Position numbers and translations under genes: made by a program | Source of the DNA: Planctomycetota bacterium | GTDB taxonomy: Bacteria > Planctomycetota > PUPC01 > DSUN01 | NCBI GenBank assembly: GCA_016872875.1 | Contig: VGYW01000077.1 | Span: forward strand, 1 to 25,430 | Reading direction: 5' to 3' | Length of the DNA stretch: 25,430 bases | Notes under the pieces: generated by a model | The model's database searches: none | Seen by the model: only the letters and a program-made list of their open reading frames with translations | What the model was told of the DNA's origin: nothing | Part shown: piece after piece, positions 7,448 to 16,315 of the stretch | Layout of the letters: every line of letters starts with the position of its first letter | How positions within the stretch are numbered: the stretch's first letter is position 1

Positions 7448-8266
7448 ATGGGATTCGGCGACGCGATCGAGCGGTCAGACTGGGATGGGGCGCGCAAGGC
7501 CGACGCGCTGAGGCTGTGCGGTGCCATGCGGGCATGCCTCGACCGGCCAGACTACGCGCCCGATCCGAACTGCATCTACAAGAACCTCGACTCGGACCGG
7601 CTCGTGCCCGATGCGCCGCTGCCCGCCAGGCCTGCTTCTCGGCAAGAGTTGCTCAGGACGCTCCTGGACGCTGGGCCGCCTGAGGGTGAGGAGCTCAAAA
7701 CCGAAGTCGGCAAGTTCTGTCATTCACACAAGATGCAGGGGCCTGAGGACCCCGCTGCGCGCCAGCGGGTGCTCGGAAGGGCCTGGGGCTTCGACAGGCT
7801 CTGGCAGGTGTACGCCAAAACGAGAAGGCTCGATCCGAACAATCCGGGCCCGCTCAACGACGCCATCCGCCTGCTGAGCCTGGAGAAGCAGCGGGAGCAT
7901 CTCAGCGAGGTCCCTCTGGCGGAACACGTCATGTGGTCGTTCTACGACCCTCGGGACCAAGCCAACCCGTTCGCGAGCTTCGCCGGCGGGCGGGCTGAGC
8001 TTGTTGACAGGCTTGGCCTTGGCGAGTATAGTAGCCGGTCGCATACGGTGATCAAGTGGGGTCACTGTCTGCCCGAATCCGTCACGCCCACCACCCCTAC
8101 GGCGTGGGATGGCGGCGTGAACCGGCCCTATTGGTTGGCGGGGGGCCGCACGTTGCCCCTTTCGGCTGCGGCCGCAAGAGACACTACCAACGGGCTGCCT
8201 GAGGTGGTCCACTGCCCTGTCACCGGCAGCCAGTTCGCCATCAGAATCGCCGTGGTATCGGATTGA
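7448..8266 (+). CDS. Unrecognised soluble protein, cassette gene 1
   Basis: A 272-residue protein that I cannot assign to a family. The ATG at 7448 has GGAGG eight bases before it; the reading frame is open upstream, but that part overlaps the FHA2 gene. There is no signal peptide or membrane helix. The first half is helical and charged. The C-terminal third has a distinctive, probably beta-rich, sequence: SRSHTVIKWGHCLPE at 197-211, AWDGGVNRPYWLAGG at 219-233 and GLPEVVHCPVTGSQFA at 249-264. The Cys and His residues in these segments (Cys207, His255, Cys256) could be functional, but no known catalytic pattern is complete. Its stop lies two bases before the next start, so it is almost certainly translationally linked to cassette genes 2 and 3. 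Confidence 0.75.
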   Translation: MGFGDAIERSDWDGARKADALRLCGAMRACLDRPDYAPDPNCIYKNLDSDRLVPDAPLPARPASRQELLRTLLDAGPPEGEELKTEVGKFCHSHKMQGPEDPAARQRVLGRAWGFDRLWQVYAKTRRLDPNNPGPLNDAIRLLSLEKQREHLSEVPLAEHVMWSFYDPRDQANPFASFAGGRAELVDRLGLGEYSSRSHTVIKWGHCLPESVTPTTPTAWDGGVNRPYWLAGGRTLPLSAAAARDTTNGLPEVVHCPVTGSQFAIRIAVVSD

Positions 8267-8268
8267 CA

Positions 8269-9030
8269 ATGGACAAGCGGCTGCTAGATGCACCCAAGGA
8301 CGAGTTGAAGGACTTCCTGCGCGGCCGGTTCCAGATGCGCGGCCGTTGGGCCGCGGACACCGGAACCCGCGAGTCAGAGTTCCCAGACGACCTGCCGCTC
8401 GAGCTCTGGGGCGCGGCCAACGAGGGGTTGCGTCGGCGCATCATCCAGGCCACCCGCGAGCTCATCGCAGAGGTGCCAGGTGAGGGCTGGACCGCCGAGG
8501 CCGTGGACTGGCTTGCCTCGTTCGTGGGCCGCGCCGAGATATTCGAGGTGACGGGCGATCTTCAGACAGCGGTAGAGCACGGGGTTTGGCTCAACGCCCC
8601 CGATGACGGCGTTCGCTGCCACACGGCCGCCCTGTGGGCCCTCCTGGGCCTCGGCTGGAAGGGCACGCCGGAGTTCTGGCGCCAGCTCTCCCAGCCCGTG
8701 CGCGCACGCTACCCCGCGCTGGCGTTGCGGGGGCTTCTTGCCTCGAGCAGCCTTGCCGACGCCTTCGACTGGCTGCCGATCCTCCTCTGCGATGAAGCCG
8801 CAGTCCACCAGGTCCTGGACGTGTTGTCGAGCCTGACGCGCAGAGTCGGCACGGAGGTCGTGCGCGAGCATCTGCGAGCCGTGCGGCTCCGCTTGTCTTC
8901 CGAAGTCCGCGCCAAGCTCGATGAGTGGTTCGAGGCGTATGGTTGGGGCAGCCTTGCCGTGCGGTGGGAGCCGGCGCCCCCCGAGGCCCGCGCGCCACTG
9001 CGGTTCGCCCCTGCGCTCGCCGAGCGCTGA
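8269..9030 (+). CDS. Unrecognised helical protein, cassette gene 2
   Basis: A 253-residue soluble protein, not recognised. The ATG at 8269 follows the stop of cassette gene 1 by two bases; an in-frame TTG at 8263 would overlap that stop. The N-terminal 50 residues are charged (KDELKDFLRGRFQMRGRW). The middle reads as stacked amphipathic helices with many Leu, Ala and Trp residues (TAEAVDWLASFVGRAEIF, TAALWALLGLGWKGTPEFWRQL, LALRGLLASSSLADAFDWL), resembling an alpha-solenoid or helical adaptor. No catalytic motif, signal peptide or membrane helix is visible. It sits eight bases before the ATPase gene. An adaptor or regulator role beside the ATPase is inference from position and helical make-up only. 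Confidence 0.75.
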   Translation: MDKRLLDAPKDELKDFLRGRFQMRGRWAADTGTRESEFPDDLPLELWGAANEGLRRRIIQATRELIAEVPGEGWTAEAVDWLASFVGRAEIFEVTGDLQTAVEHGVWLNAPDDGVRCHTAALWALLGLGWKGTPEFWRQLSQPVRARYPALALRGLLASSSLADAFDWLPILLCDEAAVHQVLDVLSSLTRRVGTEVVREHLRAVRLRLSSEVRAKLDEWFEAYGWGSLAVRWEPAPPEARAPLRFAPALAER

Positions 9031-9038
9031 GCTTCCTC

Positions 9039-11528
9039 ATGGCCAAGCCGCTCACCGTCACATTCTACAGCTTCCGCGGGGGCGTGGGACGCTCCCTCGC
9101 CATGCTCAACGTGGGATGGGTGCTCGCGCGGACCGGGAGCCGGGTGCTGCTAGTTGACTTCGACCTTGAGGCCCCCGGCCTGACGCAGTTGGTGCGCCGC
9201 CAGGACCTCGTGGCCGGCCCCGCGCCTTCGGGGCTAGGGGTTGTGGACCTGGTCCACGAGTTCCTCACCAGGCGGACCGAGCAAGGGGCGGAGGCGAAGG
9301 CACCATTAGCCCTCGACCTCTCGCCCCACCTGGTGGCGCTGAAGGTGCCCGAGCCTGCGCTGCCCGCGATCCCGTGCGGCTCTCTCCACCTCATCCCCGC
9401 AGGGCGCCAGGCCGACTACCCTGAGCGTCTTCAGGAAACGCGGTCGCGCGACTTCACCGCCAGGTGCGAGGAGTTCGCCAAGGCGCTTCGCGCGGCGTTC
9501 GCCGCGCACCCCGCAGCGTTCGACTACGTGCTCGTGGACGCCCGCACCGGCCTCTCCGACGAAGCCTACCTCGCCTGCCACCACCTGTGCGACCGCCTCG
9601 TCCTCCTCACCGCGCTCAACGACCAGAACGTCGCTGGCACCGCCTTCTTCCTCGAGAATGCGGCCACCTGGCGCGCGCACCACGAAGGGCCAGAGGAAAT
9701 CCTCCTCGTCGCCAGCCCTGTGCCGGAATACGAGGACGAGCCAAAGGCAAAGCGCCTCAAGGAAGCCGAGGAGCGCCTCCAACAAAGCGGCGGACCCGAT
9801 CTCCGCTTCCGAGTCCTGCTCCCCTACCACCCGCGCCTGGCACTCGACACCGAGCTGATTGCCAGTCTGTGGCCCGAAAGCGGGCTTGCACGCGCCTACG
9901 TTATCCTGGCCGAATACGTCCGCCAGATGGCGGAGGACCGCTTCGGCCACTGGGCCAGGCGCGCGTCCGAGGCCATGGACCGCAGGGACGCGGAAGGAGC
10001 CGTGGCCGCCTTCCGGCGCCTGGCGGCACTCGACTACGACCAGGCCACCCGCCTGATGCGCCAGGCCGCGCGACCGAGACCCCGCAGTGAGGACAGGGCC
10101 AAGGCGCTCCTCAGTGTACTTCCAGCTCTCGCGGAGGTTGACCCCGCCGAGCCCCTTTATCCCTTACAGGAGGCCCGCATCGCGCGCTCCCTTCGCAGTC
10201 ACGAGGAGGCCGTTCTCCGCCCGCTCAAGAGAGCCGAAGCGATCGCGCGGCGTAATGGCAGTCGCCGGGCGCTCGCTGCCATCCTGCTCGATAGGGCCCG
10301 CTACCTGGAGACCATCAACTACTCAACTGCGTGTGACGACGCTCTAGCCGCGGCCGCGCTCTTCCAAGAGTTAGAAGACTTGGAGAGCGAGGGCGATGCC
10401 CTCCTCCTCGCGGGTCGCGCAAACCGGAGCGCCGGCGCCTATCCAGCCGCCCGTAAACAAGTCTCTGAGGCCATTGAACTTGCCGGCAGGCTCGCGGGCC
10501 ACAGCGCGCAACGGCTCCGTTCCGCGGCTCTTTACGAAACCGCTCTCCTGGAACGTCTCCAGGGCCGGTATGATGATGCCCGCCACGGATGCGAGGAGGC
10601 CCTGGCAATCGACCGCGAGCTGGGCGACCGCCGGGGGATAAGCGCCACCCTCCGCACCCTTGGGGAGATCGACCGTTTCCAGGGCCTGTATGACAATGCC
10701 CGCCGGGAATTCGAGGAAGCCCTGGCAATCGCTCGCAAACTGGGCCACCGGCAGGGGATAGGCGCTACCCTCCACAGCCTTGCGGGGCTGGACTGTCTCC
10801 AGGGCCGGTATGATGCTGCCCGCCGCGGATCCGAGGAAGCCCTGGCAATCGCTCGCGAACTGGGCTACCGGCAGGGGATATGCGCCTCCCTCCTCAACCT
10901 TGCGGAGCTGGACTGTCTCCAGGGCCGGTATGATGCTGCCCGCCGCGGATCCGAGGAAGCCCTGGCAGTCGCTCGCGAACTGGGCCACCGGCAGGGGATA
11001 AGCGCCACCCTCGACAGCCTTGCGGAGCTGGACCGTCTCCATGGCCGGTATGATGCTGCCCGCCGGGGATTCGAGGAAGCCCTGACAATCGATCGCGAAC
11101 TGGGCGACCGGCGGGAGATCGCGGTGTCTGAGCTATATCTGGAGACGGCGCGGGCGCAAGAGTCCGCCGCTTCGGGCCTCGCGCAGTTGCGCGCCGCCGC
11201 GGCTGCGGCTCGCGAGTGCCCTGACCCCCTTGTGGCAGCCATAGGCTATCAGCGGGTCGGCGAAGTGCTCCGCCAGCGGGAGCGACTTGCCGAGGCCATC
11301 GGAGAGCTTGGGGCAGGCATCGAGTTCGCGCAAGCGCATGGCTTCCTTGGACTTGTGGCGGAGATGCAGGCGGAGCGCGCCCTCGCTGCCGCCGATGCCA
11401 GCGAGCCGGCCCTGGCTACGCCGGACGCAGCAGCGGCCATCGCCTTCTTCGATGCGCAGCAGGTGGCGCACCCCCAGCTCGCGCGCCTTCGGGAGTTGGC
11501 TGCGGGGTCCGCGCCAGCGCACGCCTGA
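9039..11528 (+). CDS. RGGVGR-type MinD/ParA-like ATPase with C-terminal TPR repeats, cassette gene 3
   Basis: An 829-residue fusion. The N-terminal ~300 residues are a SIMIBI (MinD/ParA-type) P-loop ATPase. The deviant Walker motif SFRGGVGRS is at 11-19, where typical ParA proteins have KGGVGKT. DFDLEAPGL is at 40-48 and FDYVLVDARTG at 161-171. This variant is known from large multidomain proteins with TPR or other scaffold domains, several found in predicted signalling or conflict systems. The C-terminal half is TPR. Five consecutive 40-residue units at 506-705 follow the pattern LQGRYDAARRGSEEALAIARELG, with more divergent repeats on both sides. The start is chosen at 9039 because the ATPase strand begins there; no clear ribosome-binding site is visible, consistent with translational coupling. 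Chromosome partitioning is unlikely, since no ParB or parS-like site is present. Confidence 0.88.
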   Translation: MAKPLTVTFYSFRGGVGRSLAMLNVGWVLARTGSRVLLVDFDLEAPGLTQLVRRQDLVAGPAPSGLGVVDLVHEFLTRRTEQGAEAKAPLALDLSPHLVALKVPEPALPAIPCGSLHLIPAGRQADYPERLQETRSRDFTARCEEFAKALRAAFAAHPAAFDYVLVDARTGLSDEAYLACHHLCDRLVLLTALNDQNVAGTAFFLENAATWRAHHEGPEEILLVASPVPEYEDEPKAKRLKEAEERLQQSGGPDLRFRVLLPYHPRLALDTELIASLWPESGLARAYVILAEYVRQMAEDRFGHWARRASEAMDRRDAEGAVAAFRRLAALDYDQATRLMRQAARPRPRSEDRAKALLSVLPALAEVDPAEPLYPLQEARIARSLRSHEEAVLRPLKRAEAIARRNGSRRALAAILLDRARYLETINYSTACDDALAAAALFQELEDLESEGDALLLAGRANRSAGAYPAARKQVSEAIELAGRLAGHSAQRLRSAALYETALLERLQGRYDDARHGCEEALAIDRELGDRRGISATLRTLGEIDRFQGLYDNARREFEEALAIARKLGHRQGIGATLHSLAGLDCLQGRYDAARRGSEEALAIARELGYRQGICASLLNLAELDCLQGRYDAARRGSEEALAVARELGHRQGISATLDSLAELDRLHGRYDAARRGFEEALTIDRELGDRREIAVSELYLETARAQESAASGLAQLRAAAAAARECPDPLVAAIGYQRVGEVLRQRERLAEAIGELGAGIEFAQAHGFLGLVAEMQAERALAAADASEPALATPDAAAAIAFFDAQQVAHPQLARLRELAAGSAPAHA
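10554..11153 (+). repeat. Five 120-bp tandem repeats encoding TPR units
   Basis: Units begin at 10554, 10674, 10794, 10914 and 11034, exactly 120 bases apart. Units 3 and 4 differ at about 8 of 120 positions by hand count, with 47 identical bases in a row from the AGGGCCGG motif. The repeats are similar at the DNA level, not only in protein, which points to recent unit duplication or conversion. Confidence 0.9.
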
Positions 11529-11646
11529 GCCGCGACCGGGTCATCCATTGAAAATGGCCGCGAGAGGGAACCTGCATCGCTCCGCAGCGTCCAATGGGTT
11601 AGAGAGCTTGTGGAGTCCGGGCAGCCTTCTCAGTAGGAGTCCGAAA

Positions 11647-14001
11647 ATGAGGAAGGCCAAGATTGTGGCTGTGGCGTCGGTTCTCCTTGCAACTATTGGA
11701 CTTATGGCGCACCAGGCACTAGCCTGCATCGTCATCCCTGAGCCAATCCCCATCGTGCGGCCCTGGCCCCACCCGCGGCCCTGGCCCCACCCCCAGCCCA
11801 TCCCGCGGCCGGTCGAGCAGACCATCGAGACCCGCTCCCACGCCGCCGAAATCTCTATCAGCGGACCAGTCGCAAAGGTCGCCGTCAACGCCACCTTCTA
11901 CAATCCCAACCCCTTCGTGATGGAAGGCACCTACATGTTCCCCCTGCCGGGGGAAGCGTCCGTCGAGAACTTCGAGATGAACATTGACGGCAAGATGGTG
12001 AAGGGGGAGTTGCTCGACGCCGACAAGGCCCGCAACATCTATGAGGACATCGTGCGAAAGCGGAAGGACCCCGGCCTCCTGGAGTGGGTCGGCTCCAAGC
12101 TCCTCAAGTGCCGCGTGTTCCCGATCAACGCCAACTCGGAGGTGAAGGTGAAGCTCGACTACTCGCTCGCCCTGGCTGCGAACGGCGAGCTCTTCGAGTT
12201 CACCTATCCCCTCCGCTCGGCCAAGCCCATCAGCGGAAAGATCGGCTCCACCGCCGTCAAAGTCCGAATCGAGCAGAAGGACGGCATCAAGACCCTCTAC
12301 TCACCCACCCACCAGGTGGACGTGACCCGCAAGGGCGAGAACGAGGCCACGCTCGGCTTCGAGGAGGCCGCCTCCGTGCCCGAGCGCGACTTCAAGCTCT
12401 ACTTCAGCACCTCGAAGAAGGACGTCGGCGTGGCGGTCATCACCCACAAGCCGGCCGCCGAGGACGGCTACTTCATGCTCACCGTGGCCCCCAGCATCGA
12501 GGAGAAGCCCGAGGAGGTCCAGCCCAAGAGCATCATCTTCGTGATGGACACCTCTGGCTCGATGGCCGGCGAGAAGATTGACCAGGCCAAGGGCGCGCTC
12601 CGCTTCTGCGTCAACTCGCTCAAGCCCACCGACAACTTCGGGCTCATCAGCTTCGCCACCGAGCCGACCGGCTTCCGCGAAACGCTCCTGCCCGCCTCGA
12701 AGGAGAACGTCAAGGCCGCGGTGGAGTTCATTGACAAGATCGAGGCCCGCGGCGGGACGTGCATCAACGACGCCCTAAGTCTTGCCCTCAAAACGATTAA
12801 GGGCGCGAAGGGCCTGCCCATGATCGTCTTCCTCACCGATGGCCTCCCCACCATCGGCGAGACCAACACCGAGACCATCCTCAAGAACATCGCGGGCGCA
12901 AACGCCGACAAAGCCCGCCTCTTCGCCTTCGGCGTCGGATACGACGTCAACACACAGCTCCTCGACAAGCTGGCCGAGGAGAACCGCGGCTCCCCCGACT
13001 ATGTGACCCCCAAGGAGAACATCGAGGTCAAGGTCTCCAGCTTCTACTCCAAGGTCGCAAACCCTGTGCTGTCAGACCTTAAGCTCGACATCCCTGGGCT
13101 GAAGACCACGGACGTCTATCCGAAGGCGCTGCCCGACCTCTTCCGCGGCATGCAACTCATGGTCCTCGGGCGGTTCCAGGGCGGCGGGGCGAAGGCCATC
13201 AAGCTCTCCGGCACCGTGGCCGGCAAGCCGCGCGAGCTCGTCTACGAGGCCACCTTCGCCGAGAAGCCCGACAACAGCTTCCTCCCGCGCCTCTGGGCCG
13301 TCCGAAAGGTCGCCTTCCTCCTCAACGAAATCCGCCTCCGAGGGCGCAACCAGGAGCTCGTTGACGAGGTGGTCAAGCTCGGCAAGCAGTTCGGCATCCT
13401 CACCCCCTACACCTCGTTCCTCGTCGTCGAGGACAGCATGCGTCCGCCCCTTGCCATGAGGCCGGGCGAGGCGCCGCGTCCCGCCCTCGACGTGGTGGCG
13501 GGCATCCGCCGCGACGCCGACCAGTTCGCCAGGCGAGCGGAGGGCGAGCGCGCCGTGGAAGAAGCCAAGCAACTCCGCGACATAGAGCGCGCGATAACCG
13601 CGCCCAGGCTGACGGCGCCGCCAGCCAAGCCATTGGCGCCGGGCGAGGCGGCCCCTAAGTCCGAGCCCACCTTCACCATAGGTGGCGGCATTGCCAGCGG
13701 CCGCGAGCACGGGGCCTTCGGCTACAGCGGGAAGGTCAAGGAGCAGCTCGAGCGCGCCGCCGCCGAGGTCATCGTCACCATCGCCGACAAGACCTTCTAC
13801 AAGAAGGCCGACGGCTACCTCTACGATAGCCTCTACGTGGAGGCCCAGCACAAGGACAAGATCACCGAGATCAAGCCCTTCAGCGACGAGTATTTCGCCC
13901 TCCTCAAGAAGCACCCGGGCATCGGCCGCTACCTCGCCGAGAACCAGCCCATCGTCATCATCATCGAGGGCAAAGCCTACAAGATCACCAAGGAGTCCTG
14001 A
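11647..14001 (+). CDS. Secreted VIT and von Willebrand A domain protein
   Basis: A 784-residue protein. The ATG at 11647 has AGGAG seven bases before it. The N-terminal signal peptide ends in HQALA with Cys27 following, so signal peptidase I cleavage or lipidation are both possible. A Trp/Pro/His-rich segment (RPWPHPRPWPHPQPIPRP) links to a vault/inter-alpha-trypsin (VIT) domain (SISGPVAKVAVNATFYNPN, then the MEGTYMFPLP region, then DADKARNIYEDIV). The VWA domain has a full metal-site motif DTSGS at 301-305, and the later GGTCINDAL and FLTDGLPT segments fit the remaining MIDAS positions. The C-terminal ~180 residues are Ala/Glu-rich, then a domain ending in VIIIEGKAYKI. Proteins of this type act outside the cytoplasm, probably in adhesion or as scaffolds; the ligand is unknown. 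Confidence 0.92.
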   Translation: MRKAKIVAVASVLLATIGLMAHQALACIVIPEPIPIVRPWPHPRPWPHPQPIPRPVEQTIETRSHAAEISISGPVAKVAVNATFYNPNPFVMEGTYMFPLPGEASVENFEMNIDGKMVKGELLDADKARNIYEDIVRKRKDPGLLEWVGSKLLKCRVFPINANSEVKVKLDYSLALAANGELFEFTYPLRSAKPISGKIGSTAVKVRIEQKDGIKTLYSPTHQVDVTRKGENEATLGFEEAASVPERDFKLYFSTSKKDVGVAVITHKPAAEDGYFMLTVAPSIEEKPEEVQPKSIIFVMDTSGSMAGEKIDQAKGALRFCVNSLKPTDNFGLISFATEPTGFRETLLPASKENVKAAVEFIDKIEARGGTCINDALSLALKTIKGAKGLPMIVFLTDGLPTIGETNTETILKNIAGANADKARLFAFGVGYDVNTQLLDKLAEENRGSPDYVTPKENIEVKVSSFYSKVANPVLSDLKLDIPGLKTTDVYPKALPDLFRGMQLMVLGRFQGGGAKAIKLSGTVAGKPRELVYEATFAEKPDNSFLPRLWAVRKVAFLLNEIRLRGRNQELVDEVVKLGKQFGILTPYTSFLVVEDSMRPPLAMRPGEAPRPALDVVAGIRRDADQFARRAEGERAVEEAKQLRDIERAITAPRLTAPPAKPLAPGEAAPKSEPTFTIGGGIASGREHGAFGYSGKVKEQLERAAAEVIVTIADKTFYKKADGYLYDSLYVEAQHKDKITEIKPFSDEYFALLKKHPGIGRYLAENQPIVIIIEGKAYKITKES

Positions 14002-14092
14002 CCCAACCCGTCGTCGTCCTCGTCGTCGAGCCGTCTGGAGGGGGAGTTCTCTGGGGGAAATCCCCCTCTAGCCCACCCCCGGGGCATTTCCT

Positions 14093-14350
14093 CCATACTG
14101 GTTCATGCCTGCGCGCTCTACGTTTGACCCACTATGGGCACTTTGACAATCCGGAGCCTTCGGGGGCGGTCCCATCATAGTGGGTCAACTGTGCGACAGA
14201 GGTGTTTGACCCACTATGGGCGCTTTGGCGATCCGGACGCATCGCTGGCCGTTTTTCCCATACTGTATCACCTGCGCGCGGTCCCTTGACCCACTATGAG
14301 CGCTTTGGCGATCCGGGCGGCTCCGGGGGCTTTCCGCCATTCTAGGTCAC
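14093..14350 (+). repeat. Hairpin array A (three units)
   Basis: Three units starting TTGACCCACTATGG at 14124, 14206 and 14286 (spacing 82 and 80) share the linker GCGCTTTGGCGATCCGG. The end of one unit and the head of the next pair as a hairpin. For example, ATAGTGGGTCAA at 14177-14188 is the exact complement of TTGACCCACTAT at 14206-14217. A half unit (CCATACTGGTTCA) opens the array at 14093. The 476-base gap 14002-14477 otherwise holds a CGTCGTCCTC tract, a GC-rich palindrome near 14035-14070 and the fucosidase promoter. Confidence 0.85.
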
Positions 14351-14406
14351 CACCCGCCGGCGAACGGGCGCGTGAGCCGGTATGGCCGGAGACCGCGTTC
14401 TTCCTC

Positions 14407-14435
14407 TTGTGCAGCACCAGGAAGTGTGGCATAAT
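14407..14435 (+). promoter_or_regulatory. Promoter of the fucosidase gene
   Basis: TTGTGC (14407-14412), a 17-base spacer and CATAAT (14430-14435) lie about 40 bases upstream of the fucosidase start codon. The -10 is good and the -35 is partial. Confidence 0.45.
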
Positions 14436-14477
14436 CCGGGCGTCTGCTCCCAGCCGCCACATCAGGAGAAGATGGCC

Positions 14478-16238
14478 ATGAAACACTTCGGCGCTGTCGC
14501 GGTCGCCCTCTCTTCCATTGTCACCGCACCGGGCGGCGAGGCGGTGAAGTTCGAGGCGAACTGGGCGTCGCTCGACAAGCGGCCCACCCCCGCCTGGTTC
14601 GCGGAGGGGCGGTTCGGTATCTTCATCCACTGGGGCGTCTACTCCGTCCCTGCCTGGGCGCCCAAGGGGCAATACGCCGAGTGGTACTGGAACCACATGC
14701 AGAACAAGAAGGGCGCCACGTGGCAACACCACGAGAAGACCTATGGCGCGGACTTCAAGTACGAGCAGTTCGCCCCGATGTTCAAGGCCGAGAAGTTCAA
14801 CCCCGATGAGTGGGCCGACCTCTTCGCCCGCTCGGGCGCGCGCTACGTCGTCATAACGTCGAAGCACCACGACGGCTTCTGCCTCTGGCCCGCGCCCGAC
14901 TCCAAAGGGTGGAACGCGGTGGAGACCGGCCCGAAGCGCGACCTCCTCGGCGACCTCACGAAGGCGGTCCGAAAGACCCCCGTCAGGATGGGCTTCTACT
15001 ACTCCCTCTACGAGTGGTTCCATCCCGTTTACCGCAGCGACACCAAGCGCTACGTGGCCGAGCACGCGCTGCCGCAGTTCAAGGACCTCGTGGCGCGCTA
15101 CGCGCCCGACGTCGTGTGGCCCGACGGCGAGTGGGAGCAGCCCGACACGGCGTGGCGGAGCGAGGAGTTCCTGGCCTGGCTCTTCAACGACTCGCCCTGC
15201 CGCGAGAGCGTGGCGGTGAACGACCGCTGGGGGCGCGGCTGCCGCGGGCGGCACGGCGGCTACTACACCTCCGAGTACGGCGACCACGGCGGCAAGAGCG
15301 GCACTCCGCACATCTGGGAAGAATGCCAGGGCATCGGCCGCTCCTTCGGCTACAACCGCAACGAGGGGCCGCAGGACTACCGAACCGTCCAGCAGCTCCT
15401 CCACCTCCTCATCAACTGCGTGGCGAACGGCGGAAACCTGCTGCTGGACATCGGTCCCGACGGCGATGGCACGATTCCAGCGATCATGCAGGAGCGGCTG
15501 CTCGGCATGGGCGCCTGGCTGAAGGCCAACGGCGAGAGCATCTACAGTTGCGGAGCAGGCCCGTTCCGCAACCCGCCCTGGGGACGCTCCACGGCCAGGC
15601 CGGGGAAGCTCTACCTCCACCTCTACTCCTGGCCGAAGGAGGCCCTTGAGCTCCGCGGCCTGAAGAACGAGGTGAAGAAGGCCTGGCTCCTGGCCGACCC
15701 GGAGCGCAAGCCGCTGGCGGTCTCGCGGGCGGACGACGCGGTTCGCATCGCCCTCCCCGCGGAGCCTCCCGACAAGCTGGTGAGCGTCGTCGCCCTCGAC
15801 ATCGAGGGCCAGGCCGAGATTGACGCCACGATCCGCCAGGCCCCCGACGGCAGCATCGCCCTCCACGCCAGCTCCGCCACCATCCACGGCTCCAAGGCCC
15901 GATACGAATCGGGCGGGGCCAAGGACAACATCGGCTACTGGACCGATCCCGCTGACTGGGTGAGCTGGGACTTCACCGTGACCAAGCCCGGCACCTTCGA
16001 GGTCGAGGTCGTCCAGGCCTGTGCCCCCGGCAGCGGCGGCGACTACACCATCGCCGTCGGCGGGCAGCAGCTCGAGGCCAAGGCCAAACAGACCGCGAGC
16101 TGGGACCAGTATGTGACCGAGAAGGTGGGCGTCCTGAAGCTCGATCGCCCCGGCCGCTACACCCTCGCCCTCAAGCCGAAGGGCAAGACCGGCCAGGCCC
16201 TCATCAACCTCCGCGCCATCACCCTGCGGCCAAAGTAG
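14478..16238 (+). CDS. Secreted GH29 alpha-L-fucosidase with C-terminal accessory domain
   Basis: A 586-residue enzyme. It starts at ATG 14478, nine bases after AGGAG; an ATG two codons earlier is too close to it. A short signal peptide (MKHFGAVAVALSSIVTA) suggests export. GH29 hallmarks are clear: RFGIFIHWGVYSVPAW, YAEWYWNHM, ARYVVITSKHHDGFCLWP, and VVWPDGEWE, whose Asp (about residue 216) is the expected catalytic nucleophile. NGGNLLLDIGPDGDG closes the TIM barrel. After a beta-sandwich, the last ~150 residues resemble a carbohydrate-binding domain (WTDPADWVSWDFTVTKPG, GDYTIAVGGQ). It would release terminal alpha-L-fucose from host or algal glycans. It has its own promoter and is followed 77 bases later by another secreted carbohydrate-related gene. 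Confidence 0.94.
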   Translation: MKHFGAVAVALSSIVTAPGGEAVKFEANWASLDKRPTPAWFAEGRFGIFIHWGVYSVPAWAPKGQYAEWYWNHMQNKKGATWQHHEKTYGADFKYEQFAPMFKAEKFNPDEWADLFARSGARYVVITSKHHDGFCLWPAPDSKGWNAVETGPKRDLLGDLTKAVRKTPVRMGFYYSLYEWFHPVYRSDTKRYVAEHALPQFKDLVARYAPDVVWPDGEWEQPDTAWRSEEFLAWLFNDSPCRESVAVNDRWGRGCRGRHGGYYTSEYGDHGGKSGTPHIWEECQGIGRSFGYNRNEGPQDYRTVQQLLHLLINCVANGGNLLLDIGPDGDGTIPAIMQERLLGMGAWLKANGESIYSCGAGPFRNPPWGRSTARPGKLYLHLYSWPKEALELRGLKNEVKKAWLLADPERKPLAVSRADDAVRIALPAEPPDKLVSVVALDIEGQAEIDATIRQAPDGSIALHASSATIHGSKARYESGGAKDNIGYWTDPADWVSWDFTVTKPGTFEVEVVQACAPGSGGDYTIAVGGQQLEAKAKQTASWDQYVTEKVGVLKLDRPGRYTLALKPKGKTGQALINLRAITLRPK

Positions 16239-16253
16239 TTCCTCCTCCACCAG

Positions 16254-16283
16254 TTGACGTGAGTGGTCCACACAGGCTATAGT
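16254..16283 (+). promoter_or_regulatory. Promoter of the LamG protein gene
   Basis: TTGACG (16254-16259) and TATAGT (16278-16283) have an 18-base spacer. The start codon at 16316 has AAGGAG seven bases before it. Confidence 0.55.
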
Positions 16284-16315
16284 GTGGCAATGGCTCATGA
16301 TGAAGGAGCAGGAGA

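Noticed and set aside
9039..9938. Chromosome-partitioning ParA
   Set aside because: The loop is RGGVGRS rather than KGGVGKT, the protein continues into TPR repeats, and no ParB gene or parS-like site is nearby.
14093..14350. CRISPR-like array
   Set aside because: Repeats are only about 14 plus 17 bases, the between-repeat sequences are themselves shared with array B, and no cas gene is present.
14268..16298. 676-codon minus-strand open frame opposite the fucosidase
   Set aside because: It runs through hairpin array A and opposes GH29 catalytic motifs; low-complexity translation.
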